Origin: CAZSSM01 sp964609385
GTDB lineage: Bacteria; Planctomycetota; Planctomycetia; Isosphaerales; Isosphaeraceae
Assembly (NCBI GenBank): GCA_964609385.1
Contig: CAZSSM010000049.1
Span: forward strand, 1-55,346
Direction of reading: 5' to 3'
DNA length: 55,346 bases
Shown here: positions 1 to 10,949 of the stretch, one piece after another
Numbering within the stretch: position 1 is the first letter of the stretch
Layout: each line of letters opens with the position of its first letter
The notes under the pieces: generated by a model
Databases searched by the model: none
The model's input: the letters and a program-made list of their open reading frames with translations, nothing else
What the model was told of the DNA's origin: nothing
Translations under genes and position numbers: made by a program

Positions 1-144
1 GGGTGGCTGGGGACTGCGACGCGCAGCGGAGCAGACCCCGGCGATCATCTCTCGAATCGGCCAACCCTCCGACATAACGGTCAGACCACGCAATTCGATA
101 TGCACCGGGGTCTGGCCTCAAAGCCGGCCAGTCCCCAGCCACCC
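1..144. repeat. Inverted-repeat element, copy 1
   Basis: The element is bounded by GGGTGGCTGGGGACTG on the left and its reverse complement CAGTCCCCAGCCACCC on the right. An inner pair, GCAGACCCC on the left and GGGGTCTGG on the right, also matches in inverted orientation, so the whole ~144 bp unit can fold into a long hairpin. There is no coding potential. It may extend beyond the left edge of the window. Copy 2 begins 135 bp later and shares a near-identical left half. It looks like a MITE or REP-like intergenic element. Confidence 0.8.
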
Positions 145-278
145 AAACCGCTGGCCAAGCTGAGGAAAACCCAGGACAACAGGCCCCCGATTGCGTCTCG
201 TGAGCCCTGGTCGCAAAGCCCCCCGAATAAGATCGCGACGGGTGGCAACCATCTCGTGTTCCATCCCGACAAACCAAC

Positions 279-421
279 GGGTGGCTGGGGACTGCGACGC
301 GCAGCGAGCAGACCCCGGCGATCATCTCTCGAATCGGCCAACCCTCCGACATAATGGTTGGCCCACTCAACCCGATCCGCACCAAGGTCTGGCCCCAAAG
401 CGGGCCAGTCCCCAGCCACCC
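279..421. repeat. Inverted-repeat element, copy 2
   Basis: This second copy has the same orientation as copy 1. Its left ~80 bp are almost identical to copy 1 apart from a 2-base deletion and one substitution. The middle ~30 bp is more diverged, and the right arm again ends in CAGTCCCCAGCCACCC. The copy lies about 130 bp upstream of the LD-carboxypeptidase gene. The 135 bp spacer between copies 1 and 2 has no recognisable gene. Confidence 0.8.
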
Positions 422-552
422 AAACTCGAGGCCATCCGTTGGAGGCTCCCGGTCGCCGATGACCGGCTCGTTGCGAACGGCCGGTACTCCATCGTGAGCC
501 AACTCGCGATCGTTACTGACTTCCCAGCATGTCTTTACAAGAACGAGTTTCT

Positions 553-1611
553 ATGAACAGAATATCGATTATCGACCTTTCTATTGTTCTCGGGATCGGC
601 CTATCTGCATGCTGCGGCGTCAACGCTGGGCCGATCGAAGCCCCACCCTCTTGGGTCAAGCCCGATGCGTTGCGTCGGGGTGACACGATCGCTTTGGTAG
701 CGCCTTCGGGTCCGGTCGACCCGAAGGCGGTCCGGGCGTATCGCGAGCAGTTGGAGGGGCAGGGGTATCGGGTCGTCGTGTCTGAGGAGATCGACGCGCG
801 TCGGGGATATCTGGCCGGCTCGGACGCTCGACGAGCCGAGGAACTCAACACCGCCATCCGCAACCCCGAGGTCGACGCCATCTTCCCGATCCGCGGCGGC
901 TACGGCCTGAGCCGGATCCTCGATCGGATCGACTACCGAGCGGTCCGGCGTCACCCCAAGGTGCTCATCGGGTTCTCCGACACGACCGCGCTGCACCTGG
1001 CCGTGGCCCGACGGTCGCGGATGGTCACGTTCCACTCGCCGGCGCCCCAGGGGAACCTCTACCGTGACGAACCGCGATATCGGTCATCCCGAGACCTGTT
1101 CCGACGGATGGTCCTCGACGGCGAGGTCCGTTCGGGTCCCGTCCCGGTCCCGGACGATGGGCCGAAACCGGTCACGCTGGTCGGCGGAACGGCGCGCGGG
1201 CGCCTGACCGGCGGGAACCTCTCGCTGATCGCCGCGACGATGGGCACGCCCTACGCGATCGAGCCTGAGGGGGCGATCCTGTTGATCGAGGACGTCAACG
1301 AGGCGCCCTATCGGGTCGACCGAATGCTGGCCCAGCTCCGCCTCGCCGGCGTGTTGGAGTCGGTCAACGGCGTTGTCGCTGGCCAATTCACCGAGACCGG
1401 CTCCGATCTCGGGGCCGTCGAGGCGGTGCTCCGAGAGTACCTGGGATCGCTCGACAAGCCGGTGCTCCTCAACTACCCGATCGGCCACATCGCCGCCAAC
1501 GCGACCGTCCCCTTGGGAGTTCACGTCGAACTCGACGCCGACACCGGGACGATCCGACTGCTCGAATCGCCCTTCGCCTCGGCCGAAACGGTCGATCGCC
1601 CCACGCGATAA
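553..1611 (+). CDS. LD-carboxypeptidase (peptidase S66), probable lipoprotein
   Basis: This is an S66-family serine peptidase of the LdcA/MccF type, which cleaves the L,D bond of muropeptide tetrapeptides or related amide substrates. Family landmarks are an RGGYG motif, GFSDTT with the likely nucleophile Ser142, the GGNLSLI strand, EDVNEAPYRVDRML with the likely Glu246, and YPIGHIA with the likely His312. Together these give the expected Ser-Glu-His triad. The start at 553 is preferred over an in-frame ATG at 529 because it begins directly with a signal peptide. The hydrophobic stretch ends in LSAC, a plausible lipobox, so the protein may be lipid-anchored. No strong ribosome binding site is visible before either start. 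At about 352 residues it has normal family length. It stands alone, with repeats upstream and a decayed gene downstream. Confidence 0.85.
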   Translation: MNRISIIDLSIVLGIGLSACCGVNAGPIEAPPSWVKPDALRRGDTIALVAPSGPVDPKAVRAYREQLEGQGYRVVVSEEIDARRGYLAGSDARRAEELNTAIRNPEVDAIFPIRGGYGLSRILDRIDYRAVRRHPKVLIGFSDTTALHLAVARRSRMVTFHSPAPQGNLYRDEPRYRSSRDLFRRMVLDGEVRSGPVPVPDDGPKPVTLVGGTARGRLTGGNLSLIAATMGTPYAIEPEGAILLIEDVNEAPYRVDRMLAQLRLAGVLESVNGVVAGQFTETGSDLGAVEAVLREYLGSLDKPVLLNYPIGHIAANATVPLGVHVELDADTGTIRLLESPFASAETVDRPTR

Positions 1612-1718
1612 CAGCCTGGCCTTTTGAGGACGATCGGAACCGCAGCCTCAAGGAGACGATCGAGGACCATCGGCCGATCCGGCCCAAGACCGCGGACCGA
1701 TCGTTTCGATCGCCCCAA

Positions 1719-1995
1719 TGCATCGATGCAGTCCGATCCCGAACCGACGTTGAGGCGGATGATCCCTGTAACGTCGAAGGTGCCCAGTTCGATGCCGTTG
1801 AGCGTCACCGAGACCGCGGGCGGGGCATCATCCCCACAAGCTAGTATATGTTTCGTTGATGAGCAATTCACGGTTGGGTCCCAATCCGATCGAGCTGACC
1901 TCGGGGACCTGGACCTCAAAAGCGCCGATGTCGACGGAGCCTCCGAAGATCTGTGCGAATCCTTCTCCGCGCTGGTCGGAAGTCAACGGGTTGCC
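1719..1995 (-). pseudogene. Remnant of a beta-helix/surface protein gene
   Basis: Read on the minus strand, codons at 1995-1862 give GNPLTSDQRGEGFAQIFGG followed by SVDIGAFEVQ. This matches the end-of-helix motif of planctomycete CSLREA/beta-helix proteins; the intact gene at 48224-50677 has DQRGAGFPRILGG then RVDIGALEG. The frame stops at about 1829. Another frame continues with AVSVTLNGIELGTFDVTG and an RLNVGSGSDCIDA segment, typical of the beta-strand and RTX-like modules that follow. A TAG precedes the first segment, and no intact upstream part is found. The whole stretch from 1612 to 2405 therefore looks like the eroded end of a former surface-protein gene rather than a working one. Confidence 0.55.
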
Positions 1996-2405
1996 CTAGA
2001 CAACGCACCAATCAGGGCTGGTCGAGAAGACTCTCGAAGGACGATCGCGCGACAGGTCGCCGAAGATGATCGCAACAGTTCGCGTTGGCCCGGAAGGAAA
2101 GAACGCCCGCAGGAACCGGGAGCGCGTCCGGGTCGAGACGCGCCGACACCCGATCGCGGGGCTCTCCTCTCAATCCACGGTTGTCCTGCCGACCGGCCAT
2201 GCCCTCGACACATTCCCAGCCCGTCACGACCTTGAACGAGGCGGAATGAGGCTCGGCATGTTCAACAATGAGCCGATTCCACAGGAGTCGCAAGCGAGTG
2301 GCACACTGAAGTCGCTCGAACATGATGGTTTAAAATATCGCCCAGGCTCCTGATTTGGCGTCATCCCAGGGCCTCGCAGGCCGATCGACTCCGTGCCCGA
2401 ATCGA

Positions 2406-3311
2406 TTAGAGATCGTCGACTGCAAACGTGTCGCTTCCGCTCATGTCTCCGAGCCGGAACCCCTTGAGGAACCAGCGGGCGCGCTGTTCGGAGGTGCCGT
2501 GGGTGAAGGAGTCGGGGACGACGTATCCCTGCCTCCGGCGCTGGAGGCGGTCGTCGCCGATGGCCTGGGCGGCGTTGATGCCCTCCTCGATGTCGCCGGG
2601 TTCGAGGATGTCGCGCATCCGCTCGGCGTGGTGGGCCCAGACGCCGGCCAGGTAGTCGGCCTGGAGTTCGATCCGGACGGAGATCTCGTTGGCCTGGGCC
2701 TCATCGAGCCGTCGCTTGGCCATCTGGGCGCGTTGCGTCGTGCCGAGCAAGGTCTGGATGTGGTGGCCGACCTCGTGCGCGATGACATAGGCCTGGGCGA
2801 AATCGCCGGGCGCATCGAACTGGTCGCGGAGGTCGTCGAAGAAGGCGAGGTCGAGGTAGATCTTGCGGTCGGCCGGACAATAGAACGGTCCGACGGCCGA
2901 ATCGGCGAAACCACAAGCCGAACCGACCTGGTCGCGGAACAGGACCAGCTTTGGCTCCTCGTAGTCGACGCCGGTCTGCTCGGGAAGAACGGTGGCCCAC
3001 ACGTCCTCGGTGCTGGCCAGGATGACCTCGACGAACTGGGTCAGATCGTCTTCCTCGTCGATGCGAGGCTCGGGAGCTTCGCCCTCGACCACAACGGCCG
3101 GAGGAGCCTGGCCGGCATTTGGGGGAGGTCCGGCCTGATTGAGCAGGGCGATCGGGTCGACGCCCAGGGCCAGGGCGATCAGGATCAGGATGATCAGGCC
3201 CAAACCGCCACCGGCCCCCGCACCGGCTCGAGGACCGATCCGAAACCGAGGACCGGACTGGCCTCGACGATCCTCCACGTTGGTGCTCCGACGTTCGCCT
3301 CGCCAACGCAT
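2406..3311 (-). CDS. ypfJ: YpfJ-family neutral zinc metallopeptidase
   Basis: This is a membrane-anchored putative zinc metallopeptidase of the YpfJ/neutral-zinc-metallopeptidase family; the physiological substrate is unknown. The N-terminus MRWRGERRSTNVEDRRG is the family hallmark. A Gly/Ala-rich region and a hydrophobic segment at residues ~36-50 follow. The zinc-binding motif HEVGHH lies at residues 179-184, followed by a conserved helical region. The start at 3311 is chosen over a longer reading frame (3407) because it gives the canonical N-terminus and has a good GGAGG eight bases upstream. At 301 residues it is normal family length. It is a single gene, on the same strand as the kinase/sigma operon upstream. 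Confidence 0.9.
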   Translation of the reverse strand: MRWRGERRSTNVEDRRGQSGPRFRIGPRAGAGAGGGLGLIILILIALALGVDPIALLNQAGPPPNAGQAPPAVVVEGEAPEPRIDEEDDLTQFVEVILASTEDVWATVLPEQTGVDYEEPKLVLFRDQVGSACGFADSAVGPFYCPADRKIYLDLAFFDDLRDQFDAPGDFAQAYVIAHEVGHHIQTLLGTTQRAQMAKRRLDEAQANEISVRIELQADYLAGVWAHHAERMRDILEPGDIEEGINAAQAIGDDRLQRRRQGYVVPDSFTHGTSEQRARWFLKGFRLGDMSGSDTFAVDDL

Positions 3312-3488
3312 AGCTGCAGCCTCCATTTCAAAGAAAAGATCGTCGGGAACGGTTCCATAGACTCTAGAAATGGAGACATCTTGGAGTGGGATGTCCTCCG
3401 AGTCCAATCACTGAGCCGACCGACGATCCCCGTTCGGCTCCATCGGGCTGCCATGATACAACGTTCGACCGCTCCGCGATCGAATCGA

Positions 3489-7022
<3,534 letters not shown>

Positions 7023-7026
7023 GGGG

Positions 7027-7848
7027 TCACTCCTCGTCACGATTGCGGTCGGGGTCATCGGAGGCCTCGGTCGAGGACTCCGATCCCGATCCGAACGAGG
7101 TCGGAGGCGTGCGGACTTCGGGAGAGGGGTCGCTGTGGTCGGTCGGTGTCGGGTGGGGGTCGGTGGGCCGAGGGACATCGACGTTCTCAACGAGCGTCTG
7201 GGACTGCTCGAGGGTCCATCGGGCGATGGCGCGGAGGTATTCGGGGCGGACCTCTTCGTCACGGAGCTGGGAGAGTTGCGCGGCGACGCGTTTGAGGGCC
7301 GCCTCGAACTGGTGTCGGGCGCGATCCTGTTCCTTGCGGTCCTCGCCGGCGATCTCGGGCCAGGTCTTGCCGGTCGCCCAAGCCTGGATCAGTCGGCGTT
7401 CCTCGTCGGTGAGCCGACGTTGGATCTCGCGGAACTCCTCGCGCCAGCCGACGATCGTGCTCGGGCTGGGCTGGCGTTGCGGGTGCGGGAGGTCCTCGGC
7501 GACGGCCTCGCCTCGACGGTAGTCGCGCTCCTGGGCGCCTTCCCGTCGCACGTAGTCCATGAACTTGTTGTGTGCCATCCGATTCAAAAGCGCCAACAGG
7601 TGGGCGGGACTCTCCAGCTCGTAGCGGCCCTCCTGAACCTTGGTCGAGAACCGATGGAGGACCGACTGGACGACGTCCATCGAGTCGAACCGACGTCGGA
7701 GTTCGCTCTGGCGCAGGAGGGTCCCGATGGCCAGGGTGACCTCGGGCACGTAGCGGCTGGCCAGTTCGTCGAAGGCCTCGGGCTCGCCGGCGCGGAGCCT
7801 CGCAACCAGTTGATCGAAGGCCTGATCGTTCACCGTCATCGTGACCAT
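7027..7848 (-). CDS. ECF-like RNA polymerase sigma factor, kinase-associated
   Basis: This is a sigma-70 family regulator of the planctomycete ECF type (about 273 residues) that directs RNA polymerase to specific promoters. The region-2 signature is visible as FDSMDVVQSVLHRF followed by LLALLNRMAHNKFMDYVRR. Region 4 carries LTDEERRLIQAWATGKTWPEIA, a helix-turn-helix. A hydrophilic Pro/Ser/Asp-rich C-terminal tail of about 55 residues follows and may be a phosphorylation target; this is inference. The start could be ATG 7848 or ATG 7839, since neither has a clear ribosome site. An in-frame extension to 8247 is not protein-like. Its stop lies 4 bases before the WD40 kinase start, so the two form an operon, an arrangement known for ECF/serine-threonine-kinase pairs in this phylum. 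Confidence 0.88.
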   Translation of the reverse strand: MVTMTVNDQAFDQLVARLRAGEPEAFDELASRYVPEVTLAIGTLLRQSELRRRFDSMDVVQSVLHRFSTKVQEGRYELESPAHLLALLNRMAHNKFMDYVRREGAQERDYRRGEAVAEDLPHPQRQPSPSTIVGWREEFREIQRRLTDEERRLIQAWATGKTWPEIAGEDRKEQDRARHQFEAALKRVAAQLSQLRDEEVRPEYLRAIARWTLEQSQTLVENVDVPRPTDPHPTPTDHSDPSPEVRTPPTSFGSGSESSTEASDDPDRNRDEE

Positions 7849-8431
7849 GGCAACAAAGGGTGTCCGTTCGGGCGGGCCATACTCCTCGAAAACAAGCGAC
7901 ACAACCGAGACCCACGCCCCCCGCAAGTCGCCCGTGATCGCGGGAGGTCCAAGGGACCTCCTTAAAAGACCTGCGCTGAGGCCGAAGTGGGGGAGTCCGG
8001 AGCGCAAAAAGCTCCTTTGACTTCGGATCAGCGCCGACTTCCACAAACAGCGATGGACCGGGCCGGAACTCGAATCGAGAGCCTCGCCCGAGCCGGACAC
8101 GCCGACGCGTCTCGAATGCTGCGCGGAACGACGTGCCGAACAGGATCGCACGAACCCATGCGCATGACAACACCGTGGCGTATTCGGAGCTGAAGGGCCA
8201 TCAAGGCTGATTCTGGACGGCCTCACGCTGCTGAAAAACGCCTCCAAACATCATCGTATTATATTATTGATCAAAATTCATTCACACAAGGGATTCCGAG
8301 TGGTTCGGTCTCGCTTGGTCCGAGCATCCCCAGCCTGACCACCGAGTTGGTCCCTTGAGGCGATTCAAGCCAACCCGAGGGTCTCACGGCAGAGAAGCCC
8401 ATAGCGGAAGCCAAAAATCGGCTAAAAATTC
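7849..8431. other. Intergenic region between divergent sigma/kinase and RHH operons
   Basis: This gap separates the minus-strand sigma/kinase operon from the plus-strand RHH-GNAT-XRE operon. It holds one clear hairpin (7943-7961). No open frame in it looks like a protein. Base composition falls sharply toward AT after about 8255. Confidence 0.6.
7943..7961. promoter_or_regulatory. Perfect hairpin GGAGGTCC-AAG-GGACCTCC
   Basis: An 8-bp perfect inverted repeat with a 3-base loop lies about 95 bases upstream of the sigma-factor start. It could be an operator, or a structure in the 5' untranslated region of the sigma/kinase transcript. It is followed on the plus strand by only a weak T/A run, so a terminator is less likely. 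Confidence 0.45.
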
Positions 8432-8461
8432 TTGACACGATAGCTGAACAGCGAATAAATT
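8432..8461 (+). promoter_or_regulatory. Sigma-70-like promoter of the RHH-GNAT-XRE operon
   Basis: TTGACA (8432-8437) is followed after 18 bases by TAAATT (8456-8461), in a locally AT-rich stretch of an otherwise GC-rich region. A strong AGGAGGG ribosome site (8469-8475) follows at once, so the transcript leader would be very short. Confidence 0.65.
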
Positions 8462-8484
8462 TTGCGCTAGGAGGGAGAGTGTCC

Positions 8485-8694
8485 ATGGCCGACAAGCGTA
8501 CGATGACCCTGAACTTGACCGCGGAAGAGATGGAAGCCCTGGAGAAGCTTGCCAGGAAGAAAGACCTCACGAAAACGGCCGTTGTTCGACAGGCCCTCCG
8601 TCTCTACAACGCGGTCGATTCTCGGCTTGAGCGAGGCGAGAAGCTCTTCTTCGAGGACGAGAGCCAGAAGAAGTCTGAGGTGATGGTCCTGTGA
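8485..8694 (+). CDS. Small ribbon-helix-helix DNA-binding protein (candidate antitoxin)
   Basis: This 69-residue protein has the pattern of a MetJ/Arc/CopG ribbon-helix-helix. A short strand MTLNLT is followed by a helix (AEEMEALEKLARKKD), a turn, a second helix (KTAVVRQALRLYNAVDSR), and a charged C-terminal tail. Such proteins bind operator DNA as dimers and often act as antitoxins or autorepressors. The start at ATG 8485 is chosen because AGGAGGG lies 9 bases upstream; the in-frame GTG at 8479 would be only 3 bases from it. The stop overlaps the GTG start of the GNAT gene (GTGA), implying translational coupling. Antitoxin function is inferred from the RHH-then-GNAT order only. Confidence 0.75.
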   Translation: MADKRTMTLNLTAEEMEALEKLARKKDLTKTAVVRQALRLYNAVDSRLERGEKLFFEDESQKKSEVMVL

Positions 8695-9350
8695 GCGTCA
8701 CGTCAGTCAAGCTCAAGGATCGGGCCGCGGACCGGTATGTCGATGCGGAACTCCATACCAACCTCGCCATCGGCGACATGATCGCCTCGGAGAGGCGCTG
8801 GCAGGCCGAGCGATCGCAGATCGCTGCGGCCCTCGAAGCTGCCGGGGTCCCTGACAACGATCAGCCCCAACACCTCCACTGGAACTGGGAGGCCAAGCTC
8901 GCAGGTGACGCCGGGCTCGACATCGGCGGACCATTGAGTCCGTATCGCCTGATGGGAGTTCGAATCCGGGGAGACGATCACTGGCAAGGGTTGGTGCTCG
9001 CGACCTTGGTCGGTTACCGCGAGCGGCTCGATGCGAGGGGGCGTGATGTCCTCTACATCAAGTATCTCGAGACGGCCCCTTGGAATCTCGTCATCGAAGA
9101 GCTGGGCCAGCAGGGGCGTTATGGGGGCGTCGGGCCACAACGAATACGGGCGAGCATTGCCCTCAGCCGGGCCCTCGAACTCCGTGGGAGATTCGGACTC
9201 CATGCCCTCCCGCAAGCAGAATCGTTTTACCGAAACGGCGGCATGACCGACCTGGGAATCGATTGGGCCTGCGAAGGCTTGCGGTACTTCGAGATGTCTG
9301 AGGGTCAAGCGACCGCCTACCTGACTAAAGGTAAAGGAAACGCTCGATGA
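8691..9350 (+). CDS. GNAT-fold acetyltransferase in RHH-GNAT-XRE operon
   Basis: This 219-residue protein has a C-terminal GNAT-like half. VLYIKYLETAPWN resembles the central strand, RYGGVG fits the acetyl-CoA loop RxxGxG, and GLHALPQAESFYRNGGM fits the closing helix and strand. The N-terminal ~80 residues (helical, then Trp/His-containing) are not recognised. The substrate is unknown. GNAT enzymes paired with an upstream RHH protein are well-known toxins (TacT, AtaT type) that acetylate aminoacyl-tRNA, but this one is longer than the usual ~160-175 residues, so toxicity is only a hypothesis. Start codon GTG overlaps the RHH stop, and its own TGA overlaps the ATG of the XRE gene. Confidence 0.7.
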   Translation: MSVTSVKLKDRAADRYVDAELHTNLAIGDMIASERRWQAERSQIAAALEAAGVPDNDQPQHLHWNWEAKLAGDAGLDIGGPLSPYRLMGVRIRGDDHWQGLVLATLVGYRERLDARGRDVLYIKYLETAPWNLVIEELGQQGRYGGVGPQRIRASIALSRALELRGRFGLHALPQAESFYRNGGMTDLGIDWACEGLRYFEMSEGQATAYLTKGKGNAR

Positions 9351-9844
9351 AACACATCAACCAAGTCGAGGTAAATCTCCCGGAAGAGACCGGCGCGTTT
9401 CTTGAGAACGCGACCGGTCAGGCCGAGCGGTGCGTTTCCGCAGGAGGATTGGCCAACGACTTCGGGTTGCTCAGGGGAACCTCCCAGCCGAGCCAGTCCA
9501 AGTTCATGGCGGACCTCAAGTCCGAGGTCGCGTCGAGGCTACGGCGGGCCCGAGAGCAGGCCGGCCTCACGATCGGTCAGGCCGATGCGCTGTTGGGGCT
9601 TGAGCCGGGGACTGTCCGGGAAATCGAGGCCGGTGACCACAGCGTCGCCGTCGAGGAACTACCGAGGCTCGCTGAGACCTATAGGGTCGATATCACCTGG
9701 CTCATCGAACCGAGCCTCGTCAAACCGCACCATGACCGACTCGCATTGGCCGCCCGCGCGCTGAACAAGCTTAAAGGTGATGACCTCGAGCGTGTGATCG
9801 ATCTGCTTTCGAGCCTCCAGTCGCGAGGGGACGCCGTCAAATGA
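9347..9844 (+). CDS. XRE-family helix-turn-helix regulator
   Basis: This 165-residue protein ends the three-gene operon, starting at an ATGA overlap with the GNAT gene. Residues ~60-125 form a Cro/C1-type helix-turn-helix (RLRRAREQAGLTIGQADALL then EIEAGDHSVAVEELPRLAE). A C-terminal helical tail (ALNKLKGDDLERVIDLLSSL) resembles the dimerisation tails of XRE regulators in toxin-antitoxin and ImmA-type loci. The N-terminal ~50 residues are acidic and not recognised. A plausible role is control of the operon promoter, or an additional antitoxin-like partner for the GNAT protein; both are inference. Confidence 0.75.
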   Translation: MKHINQVEVNLPEETGAFLENATGQAERCVSAGGLANDFGLLRGTSQPSQSKFMADLKSEVASRLRRAREQAGLTIGQADALLGLEPGTVREIEAGDHSVAVEELPRLAETYRVDITWLIEPSLVKPHHDRLALAARALNKLKGDDLERVIDLLSSLQSRGDAVK

Positions 9845-10217
9845 TCCCTCGTTGGGAGATGCGAAGGACGCCCTGAAGGAGGGCAACTCGCCCCAGAATG
9901 GATTGCAGTTCACTCGGGCCCGAGGGGCCAACTCGGTGGTCAGGCTGAGGATGCTCGTCTGAAGCCCTCCCGGAACCACCCGGGACCTCTTGTAGACGAT
10001 CCATCCCGCACCACCACGCCCACCCCTTGAGCCTTTCTCCTCTTGCCGCCGACCCCGCATCCTTTGCGGGATCAGCGTCTTTCTCAACGGGGGCTGTCGC
10101 CGATCTCCAACGGCGTCGCGGCCGGGGGCTTCGGGGACATCGGTGCCGAAGTCCGGCGCCCCCGGATGCTCATCCCCGAGCGATCGTCGTCAACGGCCAA
10201 CAGGGCGGGCTCGGAGA
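9845..10217. other. Convergent intergenic region with a hairpin
   Basis: This gap lies between the XRE gene and the convergent acidic-repeat gene. One hairpin is visible, CCCGCA-TCCTT-TGCGGG at 10054-10070, which could act as a bidirectional terminator although no long U-run follows. I see no gene in it. Confidence 0.4.
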
Positions 10218-10949
10218 TCAAGGGCTCGTCGAACAGTCGCCCTCGCCCGACTCCGACCCCGACTCGCCGGGCTCCTCAGCTTCCTCAGGCGTCTCGATCT
10301 CCTCGGGCGTTTCGGTCTCGACAGGCTCCTCGGTCTCAACGGGTTGCTCGGTCTCAACGGGCTCTTCCGTCTCGACAGGCGTCTCGGTCTCAGCGGGCTG
10401 CTCGACCTCGACCGCCTCGACGACCGGTTGCTCGACCTCGACGGGCTCTTCGGGCTCCGCCGCCTCGACGGGCTCGGCCGCGTCGGCCGGTTCGGTCGTG
10501 GCCTCGGCGGCCGGTTCGGCCTCGATGGCCTCGGCGGGCGCCTCAACCTCGAGCGGTTCCTCGGTGGTGGCCTCGAGGGTCTCCTCAATGTCGGCTTCGG
10601 GCAGGGAGAAGGCGTCGGGGTCGATGGCCTCGGCGATGGCCTGCCAACGGGTCAGCTCGGCCTCGACCTGCAGCAGTTCGACACGGAGGGCGTTGCGGCG
10701 CGCGGTCAGGTCCGCGACGTGGCCGCCGACCTCGCTGCGGGTCCGTTCCAGGAACGTGCCGGCGTCGAGTTCGACGCTCGGGTCGTCGTCGACCATGCGG
10801 GCCAACCGGAACCGCAGGTCGCGTGGGCTCGAGCGGTCGTCGGCCTCGGGTCGAGCTTGCTGCCAGGCGTCGGTCGGGCCGACGGCCAGGCCGAGCAGGA
10901 TGGCTCCGAGGATCAGGATCCCTCCCCAAGCCAGGGGGCGTGGCACCAT
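10218..10949 (-). CDS. Secreted or membrane-anchored acidic Glu/Pro/Thr-repeat protein
   Basis: This 243-residue protein starts with an N-terminal hydrophobic segment (residues ~8-28, ending in an Ala-Trp region), which is a signal peptide or membrane anchor. A helical central part (~40-115) follows, then a strongly acidic low-complexity tail. In the tail, six-residue units such as PVETEE, PVETEQ, PVETET and PEEIET recur in tandem. The final residues are Ser/Gly rich. The start is well supported by AAGGAGGAG about 8 bases upstream. No enzymatic domain is recognised. The tail could bind cations or serve as a flexible cell-envelope spacer; this is inference. The tandem coding repeat may vary in length between strains. 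Confidence 0.75.
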   Translation of the reverse strand: MVPRPLAWGGILILGAILLGLAVGPTDAWQQARPEADDRSSPRDLRFRLARMVDDDPSVELDAGTFLERTRSEVGGHVADLTARRNALRVELLQVEAELTRWQAIAEAIDPDAFSLPEADIEETLEATTEEPLEVEAPAEAIEAEPAAEATTEPADAAEPVEAAEPEEPVEVEQPVVEAVEVEQPAETETPVETEEPVETEQPVETEEPVETETPEEIETPEEAEEPGESGSESGEGDCSTSP

